In this document: piece after piece, positions 54,472 through 63,182 of the stretch
How positions within the stretch are numbered: the stretch's first letter is position 1
How the letters are laid out: the number at the start of each line of letters is the position of its first letter
NCBI GenBank assembly: GCA_042867185.1
Contig: JBHZQV010000016.1
Coordinates: 43,573 to 107,572, forward strand
Direction of reading: 5' to 3'
Source: Xylophilus sp042867185
GTDB taxonomy: Bacteria > Pseudomonadota > Gammaproteobacteria > Burkholderiales > Burkholderiaceae_C
DNA: 64,000 nucleotides
Position numbers and translations under genes: made by a program
The notes under the pieces: model-generated
What the model was told of the DNA's origin: nothing
The model's input: the letters and a program-made list of their open reading frames with translations, nothing else
Database searches by the model: none

Positions 54472-54922
54472 GGATGGCTTCTAAGAATGACGGGGCGATA
54501 CGACCGCAAGGATTTGCGCTCTAGCCCAAACCGTCAGCACTTTGGTATTGAAGAGCCCTGCCTCGGTGTCCGCAACGTGCGAAGCTAACTGCTGAGATGA
54601 GCTCTGCCGGGAGGGGGGGGCAACGTGCAACGTGCGCTTGTCTTGATCATTGGTTCCTACACTGCGTACCGTACCTCTAGCAAGGAAATAGGACCGAAGA
54701 CTGCTACAAGGCGGCTGAAAATGGCGCTGTAAGTGCAGGATTGCACGGTAGTAGCTTCGAAAGCCCATGGCATACGAGCCTTTGCGCTGTAACAGCGTGA
54801 AGACTTGTCTGTATTCCTTGAGGGCTGTGCTGCGTGTGAATGGTGCGCGACGATCATGAGAGAGCCTACCGGCTGCTTTGGCGGCTGAACAGGGGGGGTC
54901 AGACCGCAACGAATCCCCACCA
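54472..54922. other. Accessory intergenic region, no confident gene
   Basis: About 450 nt between the phosphoesterase pseudogene and the membrane-protein pseudogene. A minus-strand frame of 189 codons crosses it but shows no domain, codon pattern or ribosome site I would trust. The stretch near 54608 has eight Gs and near 54890 seven Gs. Probably decayed or non-coding accessory DNA. Confidence 0.5.
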
Positions 54923-55477
54923 TCAAACCAGGCGTATGCCCTTGATGCCACCAGCCATGGCGAGGGCCTCATCGTAAAAATCGAGTTGGTACTGCGCTTC
55001 CTGGACACCAATCTTGCCGTTGCGCCAAAGCCACTAGCCGGCGCCCACAAAGAAGATTCCCACGATCGCCACTACCAAGGGAACCCCAACCGCCATCATC
55101 GGCAGGCCGACCCACTGGCAAATTTTGCCAAACTTGCGTTCCCTGACGGCCTTTGCCCGTGCCACCCCATAGCCGCGCTTCTCCATGTCCATGGCGTAGA
55201 TCGAGCCCCCTTCCTTGCCTAGGCCGATCAAGAACGTCGCTTCGTCCTTGGTGTGCGTGTGCTGTCCTTCCAACAAGTAGAAAGCACCTTCCTCCACACC
55301 CAGCAATTCCTTGAGTTTGGAGTCGAGGTCGGCCGACACCGTGACGTTGCGGATGCGTCCCCCATCTGCAAACTCGAGGTAGCTGTACTGCGAGACATGC
55401 ACGTCGCCCGACGATTGTCCGATCTCGACCAGCCGATCCTTGAGGACCCGCCGTTGCCATGGTTTGAATTCCATCAA
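54923..55477 (-). pseudogene. Small membrane-protein gene with an in-frame amber stop
   Basis: The frame MMEFKPWQRRVLKDRL runs 147 codons: a soluble N-terminal domain and one helix near VGVPLVVAIVGIFFVGAG. It meets TAG at 55034-55036. The same frame then reads on for 36 codons (WLWRNGKIGVQEAQYQLDF, then YDEALAMAGGIKGIRLV) to TGA at 54923-54925. The continuation looks like a cytosolic tail and keeps coding-like composition. A TGG-to-TAG change would restore FFVGAGWWLW. Family unknown. A divergent XRE regulator lies upstream. Confidence 0.6.
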
Positions 55478-55549
55478 CTCTCCCTAGTGCCCTGCAAATG
55501 TACGAATCCGTGTGTGTATCAATGAGTATACATAGCACAGAGTTCGACC

Positions 55550-55870
55550 GTGCCATCACAGAGCTCGTCAACTTCAGGAAAGAAAAGCCAGAACGGGCAG
55601 GATCCGCGCAAGAGCCTGGGCAAGCGCATAAAAGAATTGCGCTTGAAACACGGGCTCACCCAGGAGGAGCTGTCTGAGCGAAGTGGGCTGTTCCGGACCT
55701 ACATGAGCCGCATCGAGTCGGGGCTGGCCAATCCAACGCTGACTATCCTGTACAGGATTGCTGGTGCGTTTGCGATCGACGTGAGAGAGTTGTTCACGCC
55801 CGCGACGACCAGTGAGGCCGTGCGAGTACTTTCTGCGCGACCCTTATCGCGGGGCAGGGTCGAGCGCTAG
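55550..55870 (+). CDS. XRE-family HTH transcriptional regulator
   Basis: A 106-residue DNA-binding protein with one Cro/CI-type HTH (about residues 23-80): LGKRIKELRLKHGLTQEELS, then YMSRIESGLANPTLTILYRI. The N-terminal 20 residues are polar, and the tail has no known domain. It is divergent from the membrane-protein gene (54923-55477), which it may control. No toxin partner is visible. Confidence 0.88.
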   Translation: MPSQSSSTSGKKSQNGQDPRKSLGKRIKELRLKHGLTQEELSERSGLFRTYMSRIESGLANPTLTILYRIAGAFAIDVRELFTPATTSEAVRVLSARPLSRGRVER

Positions 55871-55885
55871 GCGTCGGTTAGCAAA

Positions 55886-56329
55886 TTAAGATGCGCGTCG
55901 CGTGCTTGGTGGCGGATTCAAGTACGGCGTTGACTTCATGTCCTCGACGTAGAGACGCAGGATGCCGGCGTGGTCGACTTCCTCGTGCGCCTTCAGTGCT
56001 GAGGCGTCAGCCGCTGCATATGCTCCTTCGATGAGCACATAGGGCGACGTGAACAGGATGCCTTCACCCCGCAACGGTGCGATGGCAAAGAAGCCGGCGT
56101 GGGCCTCCTCGGCGATCACCGCGGCAACCGACTTGCCTGCCGATTCGAAAACTACCAATTTGATGCCCACGCCCAGTCGCTCGGCGAGGTCCCAGGCCAG
56201 GTTCATGGAAGCGCCTGCCGGTTGCCCGGCCGCGCCGCAGTTGGCCAGGATCGGGTTGCCCAGGTTTGTGGGCGCCCGGAGATGGCCTTTGGGTGTGAGT
56301 ACAAAGCCGATTTCGATGGAGACGAACAT
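55886..56329 (-). pseudogene. Solute-binding protein (SBP_bac_3) with an internal deletion
   Basis: A 147-codon frame. Residues 15-122 match the N-terminal lobe of polar-amino-acid-type binding proteins (GHLRAPTNLGNPILANCGA, LVVFESAGKS, FTSPYVLIEGAY). At about residue 123 (near 55960) it jumps to LRLYVEDMKSTPYL, which matches the C-terminal helix of the same family. Roughly 90 central residues are missing, in frame. No signal peptide is present. It starts 5 nt after the GntR stop. Probably non-functional. Confidence 0.65.
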
Positions 56330-56334
56330 GGTGA

Positions 56335-57273
56335 TCAGGTTCGATTCGTGGGTTGCGAAGGAGATTCCTGATTCAGGATTTCGGTGATTTTTCCGAGGTT
56401 GCGCAGCGTGCTGTCTAGGTGACGGCTCATGGCCTGCGCAGCATCGGCATTGCGGCCGTGTTCGAGCAGATCGAGGATGTGCAAATGCTGGCGGCAATGC
56501 TCTTCGTAGCGACCACGGTCCTGCATGGACCGGTACGAGAGGAGGCGGCGTACCCGGTTTACCCGGCGGATAGCATCGATGAAAAATGAATTGCCGGAGG
56601 CTTCGACAAGCGACTCATGGAACCGCACGCCGCGGTCGTGCAGCTGGTCTGCGGTATCGGTCTCGATGCCGCCTTCGAGCAGGTGAAGCTCGGCGGCGCG
56701 GCAGCGCTGAAGCACCTCGGGGGGCAGGTGATAGCCTGGCTCGACCAGCGCGGCAGGTTCAAGGGCCAACCGCAGCCGATACGACTTCAGCAGGCTGTCG
56801 GGCGTTGTCAGCATCGAAGAAAAAATCCAGCCGTAACCTGGCTTGCGTTCGACCCAACCCTCGCTGGCAATGCGGGAAAGCAAGGCGCCCAGCTGTGCGC
56901 CGGTCAACTCGTAACGTGCCTTCAGTTGGGCTTCGGAGACCTCGGCAGGCAGGCGCCCTTGAAGCCGGTCTTCTGCAAGGTGAAAGTAGGTCTTGCTAAC
57001 CACGTCGTTCTCTGTCAGTCCCAAGGCTGCCTCCATGCCGGCAGCGTCTGCGACCAGCCCGGCCAGGAAATATCCGCGGTTGCGCTGGCGTTCCAACACT
57101 CCCTTCTCATGCAGAAGCTGCAACGCTTCGTTCACCGGTGAGCGGGACACCCGTAGCCTGTCGGCCAGCATCTGGGCAGGAAGGTGGCTGCCAATGGCCA
57201 GTCGCTCCGTCCGGATCAGATCCACGATCTGGCCGGCGATACTTTTCTCAGGGTTCATGACCCCGATTTTCAT
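56335..57273 (-). CDS. GntR-family regulator (FCD type)
   Basis: A 312-residue regulator. Two winged-HTH-like parts are seen: AGQIVDLIRTERLAIGSHLP with ADRLRVSRSPVNEALQLL, then a second segment YELTGAQLGALLSRIASEG. An FCD effector domain follows, with LRLALEPAALVEPGY, HESLVEASGN and HCRQHLHILDLLEHGR that carry the metal-binding His/Asp residues. It is 14 nt downstream of the aconitase gene and likely controls it and the divergent receptor gene through the palindrome at 59930. Confidence 0.85.
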   Translation of the reverse strand: MKIGVMNPEKSIAGQIVDLIRTERLAIGSHLPAQMLADRLRVSRSPVNEALQLLHEKGVLERQRNRGYFLAGLVADAAGMEAALGLTENDVVSKTYFHLAEDRLQGRLPAEVSEAQLKARYELTGAQLGALLSRIASEGWVERKPGYGWIFSSMLTTPDSLLKSYRLRLALEPAALVEPGYHLPPEVLQRCRAAELHLLEGGIETDTADQLHDRGVRFHESLVEASGNSFFIDAIRRVNRVRRLLSYRSMQDRGRYEEHCRQHLHILDLLEHGRNADAAQAMSRHLDSTLRNLGKITEILNQESPSQPTNRT

Positions 57274-57287
57274 GCTTGTCGCGCTCC

Positions 57288-59918
57288 CTAGAGATGGTTG
57301 TCTGCGCGGTGTGCTGCAATCGTGCGCCCGAGGATGAGCGGGATCACGCCACCAGCCCGGAGAAGCTCGACTTCCAGAAGAGTTTCGACCCCTGCCGTGG
57401 CGAACACCGTCTCCACCGTTCCGTTTTTGCGGATGACTCGCACAGCAATGGTGCCGCGCGGTTCGAGCGTTTCAGCCAGCGCGTCCACCTCGATGCGGTC
57501 GCCAGCCTGCAGAGCCAGGGTGGCTGGCCCGGTGCCTGCAGGCAGTCGCACCGGCAGGATGCCCATGCCGATCAGATTGGAACGGTGGATACGCTCGAAA
57601 CTTGGCGCCAATACGGCGCGGATGCCTAGTAGGCGCTGGCCCTTCGCTGCCCAGTCGCGCGACGAGCCGGTGCCGTAACGTTCCCCGGCGACCAGTACGA
57701 CGGATTCGCCCGCCTGGCGATAACGGTCAGCCACTTCCCATATGGGCAGGATGTCACCCGTTGGCACATGCAAGGTATGCGCCACGGGTGCGTCGGCCGC
57801 GAGCCAGTTGCGCAGCGTCTTGCTGTGGAAGGCCGCGCGCATCATCACTTCCCAATTGCCACGGCGCGACGCGAAAACATTCAGGTCGTCGCGGTCATCG
57901 CCTTTGGCAACCAAGAAGTCGGCCACTAGGCTGTCCGGCGGGATGGCACTAGCTGGCGAGATGTGGTCGGTGGTGATGTCGTCGCCGACGATCATCAGGG
58001 GATAACCGGTGTAGTGACCCAACAGGCTTCCGGCCTCAACAGCGGCGAAAGGTGGGCGGCGCAGTGCCGTCGATGCGGCGTCCCAGGGGAACAGAGCAGT
58101 GTCGTGCGCTTTCAGACCGAACCACAGCGGGTTGCGGCTGGCGATCTCGAAGTCGCGGGCGTAGTCGTCGGGGTTGCCGGCCAGCGCCACGTGCGCATCG
58201 AGTTCATCGTTGCTTGGCCACAGGTCATACAGGCGGATATCGCGGCCGGCGGCGGTCGTCTGCACCGGTTGCTCCCGCAGGTCACGCTCGGCGTCACCCG
58301 CCAAGCCAAAGACCACCACCAGCGGTGGCGACATGATGAAACTCAACTCGATGTCCGGATGCACACGGCCGGGAAAATTGCGATTACCGGACAGGATGGC
58401 GACGGCCTTGCTTTCGCCGGCGACCTGCGCGTTGCGGATGGGGTCGGTGAGCGGGCCCGGATTGCCGATGCAGGTGGTGCAGCCAAACCCGACGATATCG
58501 AACCCGACGGCCCCGAGGTCTTCGAGCAGGCCGGCACGTTTGAGGTAGGAGGCTGCAGCCGGTGATCCGGGAGCGAGCGAGGTCTTGACCCAATACGGAA
58601 CCGACAGGCCGAAGGCGCGCGCCTTGCGAGCCACCAGGCCGGCGGCGATCAGCAGCCGCGGGTCGGACGTGTTGGTACAACTGGTGATGGCGGCGATGCC
58701 AACCGGATGCTTGGGCAGCGGTCCCACCGCCTTCTGCTGGAAGCCGACATCGGCGAGCGCCTTCGGGCTGTCACCATAGTCCAGCAGATCCTGCGGGCGG
58801 CGCGGTCCTGCGATGTGCATGCCGAGGGCGCCAAGGTCGATCTCGATGCTGCGGGTATACCGCGGCGAAGCCTCGGGGTCGAACCAGAGTCCTGCGCGAC
58901 GCAGGTAATCCTCGACGAAAACGATGTGTTCTTCGCTACGCCCGGTCTCGCGCAGGTAATCAAGCGTGCGCTTGTCCACCGCGAAAAAGCCGGTGGTCGC
59001 GCCGTACTCGGGTGCCATGTTGGCAACTACCGAGCGTTCGCCGGCCGACAGGCTCGAGACACCGGGGCCGAAGTATTCGATGAACTCGCCCGACACGCCT
59101 ATGGCGCGCAGCCGTTGAGTCGCCGTTAAGGCCAGGTCGGTGGCCAGTACGCCCGGTCGCAGCGCACCAGTGAGCCGCACACCGACGACGTCTGGAATTC
59201 GCAGCATGGTCGGCATGCCAAACATGACCGTCTGTGCTTCCAACCCGCCCACGCCCCAGCCGAGTACGCCGATGCCGTTGATCATGGGTGTGTGGCTGTC
59301 GGTGCCCAGCATCATGTCAGGCACTGCCCATGTCTCTCCGTCCCGCTCGACGGTGGTCACCACCGTGGCTAGTTGTTCAAGGTTGATGGTGTGCATGATC
59401 CCGGTGCCCGGGGGATGAATGCGCACGCCATCCAGCACCTTCGACGCCCAGCGCAGGAAACGGTAGCGCTCTGCATTGCGGCGGACCTCGATAGCCAGGT
59501 TCTCGGGGGCCGCATCCTTGCGGCCGTAGATTTCCACTGCCAGGGAATGGTCGACCGACACATCGACCGCCAGCTGCGGGTTAAGCACGGTCGGGTCCAC
59601 ACCGGCTTCTTCCAGCGCATTGCGCATCGCTGCGATGTCTACCAGGGCGGGGGTGCTGGTGGTGTCATGCATCAGCACTCTGCCTGGATAAAATGCAATC
59701 TCGGACTCGCTGTTTCCAGTCTCCAACCATTGAAAAATGGCCGACACGGCCGCATCAAGCTCGGCGCCCACCATGTTTCTCAGTAAGTTTTCTAGTAGTA
59801 AACGCAGCACTGTAGGCAGCTGGTAGAAGGCGCTTCCACCGACAGCCGCCAAATCGATCATATGAAGTCGTACCTCGCCCCGCGTCAGCAATACATGCCG
59901 GTTTTCCGTTTTTTCCAT
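57288..59918 (-). CDS. acnA: Aconitate hydratase (AcnA type)
   Basis: An 876-residue [4Fe-4S] enzyme interconverting citrate, aconitate and isocitrate. Cluster ligands are in TSCTNTSDPR and GFGCTTCIGNPGPL. LGTDSHTPMINGIGVLGWGVGG and GERYGTGSSRDWAAKG are substrate-binding parts. The start MEKTENRHVLL is preferred over an earlier ATG (59975) that lies past the palindrome. Next to a GntR regulator and a tripartite-tricarboxylate receptor remnant, it looks like a catabolic copy for citrate or a related tricarboxylate rather than the housekeeping gene. Confidence 0.92.
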   Translation of the reverse strand: MEKTENRHVLLTRGEVRLHMIDLAAVGGSAFYQLPTVLRLLLENLLRNMVGAELDAAVSAIFQWLETGNSESEIAFYPGRVLMHDTTSTPALVDIAAMRNALEEAGVDPTVLNPQLAVDVSVDHSLAVEIYGRKDAAPENLAIEVRRNAERYRFLRWASKVLDGVRIHPPGTGIMHTINLEQLATVVTTVERDGETWAVPDMMLGTDSHTPMINGIGVLGWGVGGLEAQTVMFGMPTMLRIPDVVGVRLTGALRPGVLATDLALTATQRLRAIGVSGEFIEYFGPGVSSLSAGERSVVANMAPEYGATTGFFAVDKRTLDYLRETGRSEEHIVFVEDYLRRAGLWFDPEASPRYTRSIEIDLGALGMHIAGPRRPQDLLDYGDSPKALADVGFQQKAVGPLPKHPVGIAAITSCTNTSDPRLLIAAGLVARKARAFGLSVPYWVKTSLAPGSPAAASYLKRAGLLEDLGAVGFDIVGFGCTTCIGNPGPLTDPIRNAQVAGESKAVAILSGNRNFPGRVHPDIELSFIMSPPLVVVFGLAGDAERDLREQPVQTTAAGRDIRLYDLWPSNDELDAHVALAGNPDDYARDFEIASRNPLWFGLKAHDTALFPWDAASTALRRPPFAAVEAGSLLGHYTGYPLMIVGDDITTDHISPASAIPPDSLVADFLVAKGDDRDDLNVFASRRGNWEVMMRAAFHSKTLRNWLAADAPVAHTLHVPTGDILPIWEVADRYRQAGESVVLVAGERYGTGSSRDWAAKGQRLLGIRAVLAPSFERIHRSNLIGMGILPVRLPAGTGPATLALQAGDRIEVDALAETLEPRGTIAVRVIRKNGTVETVFATAGVETLLEVELLRAGGVIPLILGRTIAAHRADNHL

Positions 59919-59929
59919 TCGATTAATTT

Positions 59930-59953
59930 TGCATATTATATTTATAAAATGCA
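59930..59953. promoter_or_regulatory. AT-rich palindrome, candidate GntR operator
   Basis: The 24-nt site runs TGCATATTATAT / TTATAAAATGCA; 20 of 24 positions are symmetric with TGCAT/ATGCA ends. It lies between the divergent aconitase and receptor genes, 12 nt from the acnA start, where a dimeric regulator would act. Confidence 0.55.
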
Positions 59954-59989
59954 ATTTGGTACGAACTCTCATCAAGATCAGGAATCACT

Positions 59990-60348
59990 ATGACCACCAC
60001 GTTCCGCGCCTTTGCTTATGCTTTGGCCTAGCAACCGCCTCGTTGCCGGCTATCGTGATGGCAGCCGGCTACCCCGAGCGCAACGTCACCATCGTGGTTC
60101 CGTACTCTGCTGGCGGCGGCGTGGATGCGATTGCACGTTTGCTCGCCGAGAAGCTCCGGGATTCATTAAAGCAGTCCGTCATCGTGGATAACCGACCCAG
60201 TGCCAGCGGTATGCTTGGCGCTTCGTACACCGCAAAGGCGCCGGCCGACGGCTACACATTGCTTATAGGCTCCGCCGGCGAGACTGCCATCAATCCGTTG
60301 GTCTACAAAGCCAGGATGCAATACCAGCCAGCGAGGGACTTCGCGCCC
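59990..60348 (+). pseudogene. Bug/TctC-type tricarboxylate-receptor gene, frameshifted and truncated
   Basis: The natural start MTTTFRAFAYALA stops at TAG (60029-60031). In the next frame the protein continues LATASLPAIVMAAGYPER, VTIVVPYSAGGGVDAIARLL, VIVDNRPSASG and GYTLLIGSAGETAINPLVYK, the N-terminal third of a Bug periplasmic receptor. One missing base near 60028 explains the break in the signal peptide. Homology ends around 60345 (ARDFAP) and unrelated sequence follows until the stop at 60529. The other two-thirds and any transporter genes are absent. Confidence 0.8.
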
Positions 60349-60560
60349 AGCTGGAGAGTGACCGCAGGCGAATCGGCACGTGATGGAAAGGGGCGGCTGT
60401 ACTCGGCGTTCGACAAGTCGACGGTGGTAGCTGCGCTTGCTCCAGATGACACTATCTTGTTCGACCAGGCTGAGGTCAGCGAGTCCTTCGGCAAAACCAT
60501 TCATCGCCTGATCGTGCGTCGCGCAGCGTAATGCCCCGGTGGGTACGGTAGGCTCGGGAG

Positions 60561-61223
60561 ATGCGAATTCTGCTGGTGGAAGACGACGAAAGCCTGGGCA
60601 AAACCATCCAAACTTGGCTGCAGCTGGACGGATACACCGTGGACTGGCTGAAGCGAGGCGATCTGGCCGACACGGCGCTACGAACCCACGACTACCAGTG
60701 CCTGGTGCTTGACCGCGGCCTGCCGGGCCTGAGTGGCGACAACATCCTGACGACCATCCGTGCTCGCAAGGAAGCGCTTCCGGTTCTTGTCATCACAGCG
60801 CAGGATGCCCTGCAGGATCGCATCAAGGGCCTAGACCTCGGCGCCGACGACTATCTGGTCAAGCCTTTTGACCTAGAAGAACTGTCGGCCCGCATCCGAG
60901 CCGCACTGCGCCGGGGCATCGCAACGATCGCGCCAGTGAGACTGAAGCATGGCGCGGTCGAACTCGACCCCGCTGCGAAGCGGGTCACCCTCGACGGCGC
61001 ACCCGTCGCTGTGACATCGCGTGAGTTCGCTGTTCTGCAGGCCTTGATGCGGCGCAGCCAGCAGGTGCTCAGCCGCGCCCAACTGGAAGAAGCCCTGTAC
61101 GGCTGGGGCGAGGAAGTGGAGAGCAACGCCATCGAAGTCCACGTCTCTAACCTGCGCAAGAAGCTGGGCGCCAAGTTCATCACCACGTTCAGAAATCTCG
61201 GTTACGGGCTCGCGCCGGCATGA
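60561..61223 (+). CDS. OmpR-family response regulator (QseB/PreA-like)
   Basis: A 220-residue regulator: receiver with D8/D9, phosphoacceptor D51 (LVLDRGLPGLSG) and K101 (LVKPFDLEEL). Winged helix with TSREFAVLQALMRRSQQVLS and NAIEVHVSNLRKKLG. It is coupled to the sensor gene by ATGA. With a YgiW-like gene two positions down, it matches the E. coli ygiW-qseB-qseC set. QseB/PmrA relatives respond to cations and stress. Confidence 0.92.
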   Translation: MRILLVEDDESLGKTIQTWLQLDGYTVDWLKRGDLADTALRTHDYQCLVLDRGLPGLSGDNILTTIRARKEALPVLVITAQDALQDRIKGLDLGADDYLVKPFDLEELSARIRAALRRGIATIAPVRLKHGAVELDPAAKRVTLDGAPVAVTSREFAVLQALMRRSQQVLSRAQLEEALYGWGEEVESNAIEVHVSNLRKKLGAKFITTFRNLGYGLAPA

Positions 61224-62647
61224 AGTCCCCTTGGTCATGGCTGCGCACCAAAGCAGGTTTTGGAAGTTCTGGCGACGGTAAGCCGACGTACTCGCTGCGC
61301 CGCCGGCTCATCGCCTCCATCCTGAGTGCGAGCGTGCTTGTCTGGTCCGTCAGCCTCGGCATCGTTGTCTACATCTCGTGGCAGGAAACCAGCGATGTTT
61401 TTGACGATGCATTGAAGGAAACGGCCCGCCTGACCCTGGTGCTCGGCTCCTCGCTGCAGACCCGGGGCGGGGTTTCGGGCACCGACGTGCAAGACGAGAA
61501 AGAGCCGGCTAGGCTACGGCTGTACTATCAGATCGTCGACGCCAAGGGCACGATCCTCAGAAGGGCAGCCCAGGCACCTGCGCGCCCGTTTTCCAGTGAG
61601 TTCGACCGACACAGTTCTTTCCGGGACGTGTGGGTCGATGGTGAGGCGTGGCGGGTTTATCTCGCCCGCGCCAAAGGCGGCGAGTTCCAGGTGCAGGTGG
61701 GCCAGCCCTGGAAAAAGCGACTCTCCTTGCTGACAGACGTGGCCAGCGGTCTGTTGTGGCCTGCGCTCGTGCTGCTGTTGCTGCTGGCGGCTTTTTGCTG
61801 GTGGGTGATCCGGCGCCTGCTGGCACCTATCGAAGAGACGGCGAAAAAGATCGGCGGCAAGTCGGTCGATGATTTGACGCCGGTGCCCACCACCCACCAG
61901 CCGAAAGAATTGCAGCCCATCGTCCGCTCCCTCAACCTGGTGCTGGGCCGGCTGTCGAAGGCATTGGAAGCAGAGAGGCGATTCACCGCCGACGCGGCGC
62001 ATGAACTCAGGACGCCCCTCGCCGCACTGCGCATGCGCATCCAGCTGATGCAGCGACAGCAGGCATCCGTACCGGTCATGGAAACACAGGCGGGTGGCGA
62101 CTTGGTCACCCTGCAATCCTTGCGAGATGAAGTCGACCGCTGCACTGCACTGGTGGAAAGCCTCCTCGCCTTAGCCCGGCTCGATCCCGAGAACGCAGAG
62201 TCGCTGCCGAAACGCGAGCTCGAGTTGCCGGCGCTGCTCGATTCGGTCGTGGCGGATGTCCGCAAGGGCGGGCAGGTCGAGGTACTGGTGCAATGTTCGG
62301 AGCCCACCCTGAAGGCCCAGCCGGATCTATTGCGCACCGCCATTAGCACCATCATTGAAAACGCGGTGCGGTATGGCCCCGCCGAAGGTCCGGTGAGCGT
62401 GGAGGTGACTACTACAGGAGACCGTTGCAGGATTGCGATCCGAGACCGAGGGCCTGGCGTGTCGGACGCGGACCGAGCGCGCCTGGGTGAGCGGTTCTTC
62501 CGGGTGTTAGGCAGTGGGCGAGCCGGCAATGGACTGGGCCTGTCCATCGTGGCGCGCATCGCGGCGCTGCACGAAGCCACGCTGACGTTTGAGCAGGGCC
62601 TTGGCGGTACAGGGCTTGGAGTGGTCCTCGACTTTCCGCGGAGCTGA
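61220..62647 (+). CDS. Membrane sensor histidine kinase (QseC-like)
   Basis: A 475-residue kinase: first helix about 30-53, periplasmic domain about 54-170, second helix about 172-198, HAMP about 200-252, phosphoacceptor H261 in DAAHELRTPLAAL, then TIIENAVRYGP, DRGPGVSDADRARLGERF and GNGLGLSIVARIA. These match the PmrB/QseC group. Overlap with the regulator gene shows co-translation. Confidence 0.92.
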   Translation: MKSPWSWLRTKAGFGSSGDGKPTYSLRRRLIASILSASVLVWSVSLGIVVYISWQETSDVFDDALKETARLTLVLGSSLQTRGGVSGTDVQDEKEPARLRLYYQIVDAKGTILRRAAQAPARPFSSEFDRHSSFRDVWVDGEAWRVYLARAKGGEFQVQVGQPWKKRLSLLTDVASGLLWPALVLLLLLAAFCWWVIRRLLAPIEETAKKIGGKSVDDLTPVPTTHQPKELQPIVRSLNLVLGRLSKALEAERRFTADAAHELRTPLAALRMRIQLMQRQQASVPVMETQAGGDLVTLQSLRDEVDRCTALVESLLALARLDPENAESLPKRELELPALLDSVVADVRKGGQVEVLVQCSEPTLKAQPDLLRTAISTIIENAVRYGPAEGPVSVEVTTTGDRCRIAIRDRGPGVSDADRARLGERFFRVLGSGRAGNGLGLSIVARIAALHEATLTFEQGLGGTGLGVVLDFPRS

Positions 62648-62747
62648 AAACACATCAGAAATCCTTCAGGTTCCACGACTTGAATAGCGCCATGCACCGC
62701 ACCCGACGGTGCGAAGACCAAGCTCTATTTCAGTCAAAGGACCTGTC

Positions 62748-63161
62748 ATGAAACTCACCATCTTTGCTTGCGGTCTCGTCGCTGTCATGATCGCCAGCAC
62801 TTCCCATGCGCAGCCATCCAATACAGGATCTCCGGCCGCCGCGCCCGCCGCTGTTGTGGCACCGGCGCACGGCGCGTACGTGGGGCCCACCTCGCTGCCG
62901 CTAATGACGACACAACAGGTTCGCAGCACCGGTCAGGATGACCAAAAGGTCCGCCTTCAGGGCCGAATCACCTCGCATGCGCACGGCAAGCACTACACCT
63001 TCTCAGATGCCTCCGGGAATTTGCAGGTCGAAATTTCGTCCAAGCGTTTCCCGGCCGGCACCACCATCGGCGCCGATCAGCGCGTCGAACTGTTTGGAGA
63101 AATTGAAAAGGGTTTCCGTACGCTGAAGGTAAAGGTCGAGGAGGTTCGCGTGATGTCCTGA
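62748..63161 (+). CDS. YgiW/YdeI-family periplasmic OB-fold (BOF) stress protein
   Basis: A 137-residue secreted protein with signal MKLTIFACGLVAVMIASTSH (cleaved before QPSNTG). The mature part has the BOF pattern: VRLQGRITSHAHGKHYTF, DASGNLQVEISSKRF, and RVELFGEIEKGFRTLKVKVE. YgiW (VisP) helps survive envelope stress and modulates lipid A modification in Salmonella. AAAGGA lies 7 nt before the ATG. It is likely in one unit with the upstream two-component genes. Confidence 0.88.
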   Translation: MKLTIFACGLVAVMIASTSHAQPSNTGSPAAAPAAVVAPAHGAYVGPTSLPLMTTQQVRSTGQDDQKVRLQGRITSHAHGKHYTFSDASGNLQVEISSKRFPAGTTIGADQRVELFGEIEKGFRTLKVKVEEVRVMS

Positions 63162-63182
63162 TGAGCGCTTGGAAAGTGCATC

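Noticed and set aside
54481..55050. Minus-strand frame of 189 codons
   Set aside because: It overlaps the continuing frame of the membrane-protein pseudogene in another register and shows no domain, signal or ribosome site.
60349..60531. C-terminal part of the receptor frame (SWRVTAGESARDG...) as a real domain
   Set aside because: It does not resemble Bug proteins or any family I know; it is probably unrelated sequence joined after truncation.
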